A stretch of DNA of 64,000 bases from Nocardia sp. NBC_00508 (lineage in GTDB: Bacteria; Actinomycetota; Actinomycetes; Mycobacteriales; Mycobacteriaceae), in assembly GCF_036346875.1 (NCBI RefSeq), contig NZ_CP107852.1, forward strand, positions 2,480,001 through 2,544,000. The letters run 5' to 3'. Each line of letters opens with the position of its first letter. Position 1 is the stretch's first letter. Shown piece by piece: positions 62,901 through 64,000 of the stretch. The notes beneath the pieces are model-generated. The model was not told where the DNA came from. It did not search any database and worked only from the letters and a program-made list of their open reading frames with translations. The translations under genes and the position numbers were made by a program.

Positions 62901-64000
62901 GCGAGAGTGTTCTCCGACCACAGTCCACGACCACCGCGATGACCCTGGATTTCCGGCGTGGTCCGCTCGGCGCCGGGCTGTGGTGACGCCGGCTCCCGCA
63001 CCTCGCCCGGCTGGTCCTGCGAGTCCGTGCGATCCGGCGCTGCCCGTTCCGTTTCGGGGCCGCGCGGCGTCCGGTGCTCCTGACTTCCGTCAGCGGGCCG
63101 GTGCCCGAGCTGATCCTGCCGGACCGGCGTCCGCCTGCCCTCGGGGTCTTTCGGCGCCCATCCGGCGCGGTGCAACACCCCGGGATCCCCGGGTACGACG
63201 CGGTGCGGCGCTTGCGGCACCTCGTCGCCATGTCCGGTCGCGATCAGGCCGAAGTACGCCAGCGACTCCGGGGCCTCGCCGATATCGGCGTCGATGAAGT
63301 CGAAGTAGAACCCGTGCGCCGGGAACGCACGGCCGAACGGGCCGACCGCGGGGAACTGCGACGGAATGCGCCGCGCGCCGAATGCCTCGACCGACGGGTT
63401 GATCCCGAGACCCATGTTGAGGAAGCGGCCATGGCGGCCGGGCATGAGCGCACCGAGCCCGGTGACCGGATCGTAGGAGAGCTTGGCGACGTAGACGTTC
63501 TCGGCGCCGATGCCGAACTCGGCAGCGTGCTGGACCGGCCCGGCGCCCGGCGAGCCGACCAGCGTGATCGTGGCGACGTCGCGAGCCAGTCGCCCGTTCG
63601 CGGCCGCGTAACCCGTTGTGGTGGAACCGTAGCTGTGGCCGAAAAGGTGGACCTTCGGCGGCGGAGGGCCCACCGGCCCGGTTTCGGTCGAGGCAGGATC
63701 GACCGCTGCCTGGTCGACGGGGCGCCCGGCACGGGCCGCTCGAGCGGCTTGGTAGGCCATCACGTCGCGCGCGAGCAGTCGGCCACCGACCTCCGCGAAC
63801 TCGGGGGTCCTGGTTTCCAGCCAGATCTTCGCGCCGCTCGGCGCGTCGTAGCCGATCCATGCGATGGACGCGACCTCGACGGTGGGATCGGCCAGCACCA
63901 TGGCCTCGTACGGGTCGCGCGCCGCTTGCAGGCGTTTGGTCAATTTCTCCACTGTCGTGGTGACACCTGGCACCTGCCAGGCCACATGCGCGGCGGTGTC
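53960..64000 (-). CDS. Giant multidomain effector/polymorphic toxin-like protein (partial, 5' end outside window)
   Basis: At least 3,346 residues are visible; the frame is open to the window edge, so the N-terminus is missing. Numbering here starts at the edge. Domains in order are as follows. (1) DUF1023-type alpha/beta hydrolase, Ser in GHSYG near 123. (2) Glycerophosphodiester phosphodiesterase, about 349-640 (HRGGRG, SHEQK, AVEIKTD). (3) Second alpha/beta hydrolase, about 870-1105, Ser in AHSYG near 1009. (4) Papain-fold toxin (glutamine-deamidase type), Cys about 1207, His about 1290. (5) Kinase-like domain, Lys in VYKP about 1418. (6) Second papain fold, Cys about 1685, His about 1767. 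(7) Degenerate second kinase-like domain, about 1938-2184. (8) Zinc metalloprotease domain, HEIGH near 2402. (9) A Rossmann-like region of unknown type, about 3000-3200, and a helical tail ending GGADLGLG. Disordered Pro/Asp-rich linkers separate them. It is most likely secreted by type VII; this is inferred. Confidence 0.8.
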   Translation of the reverse strand, partial: DTAAHVAWQVPGVTTTVEKLTKRLQAARDPYEAMVLADPTVEVASIAWIGYDAPSGAKIWLETRTPEFAEVGGRLLARDVMAYQAARAARAGRPVDQAAVDPASTETGPVGPPPPKVHLFGHSYGSTTTGYAAANGRLARDVATITLVGSPGAGPVQHAAEFGIGAENVYVAKLSYDPVTGLGALMPGRHGRFLNMGLGINPSVEAFGARRIPSQFPAVGPFGRAFPAHGFYFDFIDADIGEAPESLAYFGLIATGHGDEVPQAPHRVVPGDPGVLHRAGWAPKDPEGRRTPVRQDQLGHRPADGSQEHRTPRGPETERAAPDRTDSQDQPGEVREPASPQPGAERTTPEIQGHRGGRGLWSENTLAGFARAMDLGVDVIELDVGLTRDGVPVISHEQKIDGHTARDTGPVRPNDPQYPYVGKPIRELTAEQVRTLDTAVVNKSFAGTQQAAPRGSGVPTLAEAAALASGRGVTLAVEIKTDPSWTDAEVHAVVAATVECLRGYDVPYRLLGFDWRVLTRAAELAPDVDRVALVSSRTAIEAWLGVDPGVTGAGRVRGMAAQVVGPRRSPGGDIPAAARQAGATMLSPERAMVTDEFLQQAADVGMPVVPYTVNDPDEMRRLIEEGVAGIVTDFPDVLRAILVEQGYEVPESVQPQGDYGPEDPPPAPGPHGRGPDRGPSDRGPNDPGDTQSAASDPHEPGPGDSDQGGADAKPPHLGPALPVDHGFTEEQQRLADTALRDGGFDSPDALQRSGTRRIAASARQRATENADWWHALADPARPGELSATQRALLQVYPHQIGNADGLPAHVRNDANRLAITRDLEAFLARRPEGRGMWWSRAVLSAAELKHLSNLVVTRNHLVQLDQQARRLPGNPPVHVLSYDATAFGGDGKVVVALGNMDTARTVNWHVPGTNTTLQSLHYQFTPLRHLYEETKRVDPDLELASVIWIGYDAPTGPVNTGYVKAAFRGRAQAGGDLLLHEIAAFHATRDHAGTAGPQRLTNRIFAHSYGSVTASFAGKHGRLAGLVGSITLSGSPGAGPMRSAAAFGIGAQNVYVAASWRDPVTGFGADQPGGWSRYLGTGLGLGMDPSSEAFGARRIRAEFPRSENFGNAEQVHQGYLRPSDPRTGRPTESLANFGRIAAGRGDTLPPVDHRRPPPDPGWAQRRVGTAPIDVERGRYDDGTSDTRAPDQAPRYVPHVVEAGPRDCAVRSLRLIQDRTGSRAINVPAASDVGLDGMRWQDLETHAGGRLRAESHATIAARLRRMGNGATTLVVDEYRGVAQRNDGVGAHAYVMTNDNGTILVRDPATNEVRRYQDWTPPPGVAGTWGIHYDAAGVPQNPHDLGVDDGFRPASLIGAAPHPRGDPDAQLARARAQWTAVEEAVRAKGEPVRYERIPTGPESNAVYIVEFADGSKWVYKPTSGQTFGQIQVLPSGSVIREVARYRRDLLLGYGHVPPTIAWTGRSGEGSLQELVRALPSSPVSAYSPAERHAVAIGVYIDADQDHNDYLTAAGDARRPRGSLVIHDGEHTAPLDTSRIGIRSSFVVDALHESLHPDPLAAARELHPDALRAVLTELGIEPEAVDGEVRRLAEIQTDGVISGREWPGRIRDVPRIAPPPEPEVAPAPEPESTEPDARADAPSLWRRIRGLFSGDSGTAPDAEVIDGTSERHVPDDTPTDSARYRNDCAPQSLSRVVELTGSTVVRVPEAAVGPEGMTADQLEDSAGGRLESFDSRDAIADRLRGMDDGATILVVEDYHGPTDRYGVGAHAYVMTNEGGTIVVYDSALGFPHPYQPGQPTPDVRAISGIVYTPDGTPTRSIETFGPETSARPVSRIGQSPDEPTVDPPPPEPHSGPPADPGEQETDPVAHTESATRTSGPEPGHDAATDPPAETDQPAEERADRNPPPAGRKDAPTEGDDSTPLSAPSATGAKDAPTWTMTPAELALLDMGPVLRVEVLETGRFHLNEVLLVHFERGTAVYRPGAREPIPGMELPAAGPVASEVATFRFDHLLGFHQVPPTVPYDGSRGHGSLQYFVAELTETLAPQEYSVEQRFMTAIRDAITGECDRQDSDGTAGAIAIAADNDFSFPENPGSFVVADPDLILTDRPDVRTDLPFLGTRFPYLLEMMDQPIPPDILAKVRAVTRAQAEAVLVELRHSPSAIDGALHRLASIQARGMITAEAWAYTGPPPRRSDGIGHADETTPDRPDDIAPGDGPAPTSARSGRADEGSATAVGPMNRGADEGPAPDADRLDDGRTLSSAATESAREVPIDDDFARCGTAEEVGALLTAKHGLAAVGFDTRRLPDGRVIDVEAAREFARALDAQLHKHPWLDIRQAHIGPTDDPENFAETEYGVENGRLYAKSIVLNELYAADPERAMREWAEDLATGHHVGPENRPWYGNIVHEIGHAADYAGGVAARREAPFALLERYLSLRGQEGVQIEADIDGYENWVREQFSRYCFDERGDLKFGEALAEAYAAVEHDDTDITEGEAVLYDLLMRHAGVASDAQVIMSDLDMPESGREAVAPEGDRHHGTVGNLGEFRGDAREPGRAAWRQSVLMRQVEGALRLIAPDDVSWLRPRPVGPAGSMGRVREDGYFTLPDGRPVHLRVGQVSAEAVAEYHERADRSAFDLTVSDRARSRDFARAVAHLLVQIRSATDPTFRHPGGRYAELKVVAAHLDQSIFDPARSNLTPDYRRDLADLLGHLGITADPVGEATELLAEHDPELARRIELEYGGVAAARPVFGLLLTAPAFGNAARAHLARLGELLRGEYAPDMLTIEALALHGRMHEEQVRRIFDPIYLDSTADAARRTVDKDVLIEALNPLKAAINDPLPHGPQRAAAIEAAIDELHASPLITDELRGAVNWALMRQAASALAAMPDWIGGVLDRTTGQVEIRAHSPGTAMSLLDFLHSVDRANRGAAQHGLNAEYVVVIHDQADGRSSVEVLSRPLPAYRLPAERNDPVLFAARPSVPAARAGGHTVDVGVGRSAFAVELTPTQDTMGRGLILQTELPQDFADAGQRRRNLGVLDPGPLPMPGALVLFADLLTHGEVLAAGGNGGVARFYINNVSAHYTAAQYDALAAQLPRTLAPGARIEVQWDMTSERAEGGRPGDRGHIQGDLLMEAIQRVLPPAVGGAFRAVEHTVFDPPGNEDYLYSIDAGASNVLNAGTMALYTPPKPDHRMVIAYEPDAGAPVAALERVAPVADVDAILAHDRRPEALAHPTGDPATAHLPTLRQHYIAEVGRLQAVEDALRERGASDEEIARTLQNARREIGAFYKTQDYGELEHLKDRIRRRNIREYKDPLGPTVEYLREVKGLRWAQIIAGAKRAGGADLGLGRDESGGSA

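Noticed and set aside
58994..62986. 1,330-codon plus-strand frame opposite the giant gene
   Set aside because: An antisense frame of this length is expected in such GC-rich coding DNA; it lacks a start signal and recognisable domains, while the opposite strand has many catalytic motifs.

Overview
The window is high-GC actinobacterial DNA. Gene content and order point to the Mycobacteriales, most likely Nocardia or a close relative. An ESX-4-type secretion locus lies beside the ribosomal block infA-rpmJ-rpsM-rpsK-rpsD-rpoA-rplQ-truA, as in mycobacteria. There is also an MTA phosphorylase-epimerase gene pair, an F420-type luciferase-like gene, PE/PPE-like proteins, and many GTG starts with ATGA/GTGA gene overlaps. 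The species is inferred from content only. I saw no rRNA, tRNA, CRISPR array or transposase.

Layout. (1) 1-9039: the end of an ESX-4-like type VII secretion locus. It holds the eccD tail, a mycosin, then a small accessory set (K+ channel, small secreted protein, XRE-TPR regulator, resolvase-like protein, small membrane protein), then divergent eccB and eccE. (2) 9044-20400: housekeeping and sensing genes. These include an FMN reductase, a signalling-domain-like protein, MTA phosphorylase plus epimerase, a CsoR-family regulator with a likely operator, and a Uma2-like nuclease. A transport-sensing cluster follows (MHS permease, response regulator, histidine kinase, TAXI lipoprotein), then an LLM oxidoreductase and Hsp20. 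(3) 20446-25413: the ribosomal/rpoA block on the minus strand. (4) 25877-53963: a complete second ESX locus of ESX-1-like composition. It encodes an EspI-like ATPase, fused EccC, mycosin, EccD, EccA, EccB, EccE, an Esx pair, two EspG chaperones, a PPE/PE pair, EspC-, EspH- and EspL(YbaB)-like proteins, a 426-aa candidate substrate and a 618-aa WXG/PPE-like candidate substrate. DUF4254, GntR and GNAT genes are embedded in it. (5) 53960-64000 and beyond: one giant open frame of at least 3,346 residues on the minus strand.

How the parts fit. EccB/C/D/E with mycosin would form the membrane secretion machine and EccA the cytosolic AAA+ ATPase. EspG-type proteins would chaperone the PE/PPE-like substrates, and the Esx pair and EspC-like protein are small secreted partners. 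The giant protein carries two alpha/beta-hydrolase domains, a glycerophosphodiester phosphodiesterase domain, two papain-fold (glutamine-deamidase-type) toxin domains, two lipid/protein-kinase-like domains and an HEIGH zinc-protease domain. It overlaps a CxxC zinc-ribbon protein and lies upstream, on the same strand, of the ESX substrate genes. I infer a multi-enzyme type VII secreted effector or polymorphic toxin; this is the most unusual object in the window.

The intergenic DNA is also notable: three unrelated tandem repeats (19 bp x5, about 168 bp x2.7, 78 bp x3.3), a 78-nt MITE-like hairpin, a 32-bp perfect palindrome terminator, and a frameshifted remnant of an espG gene.
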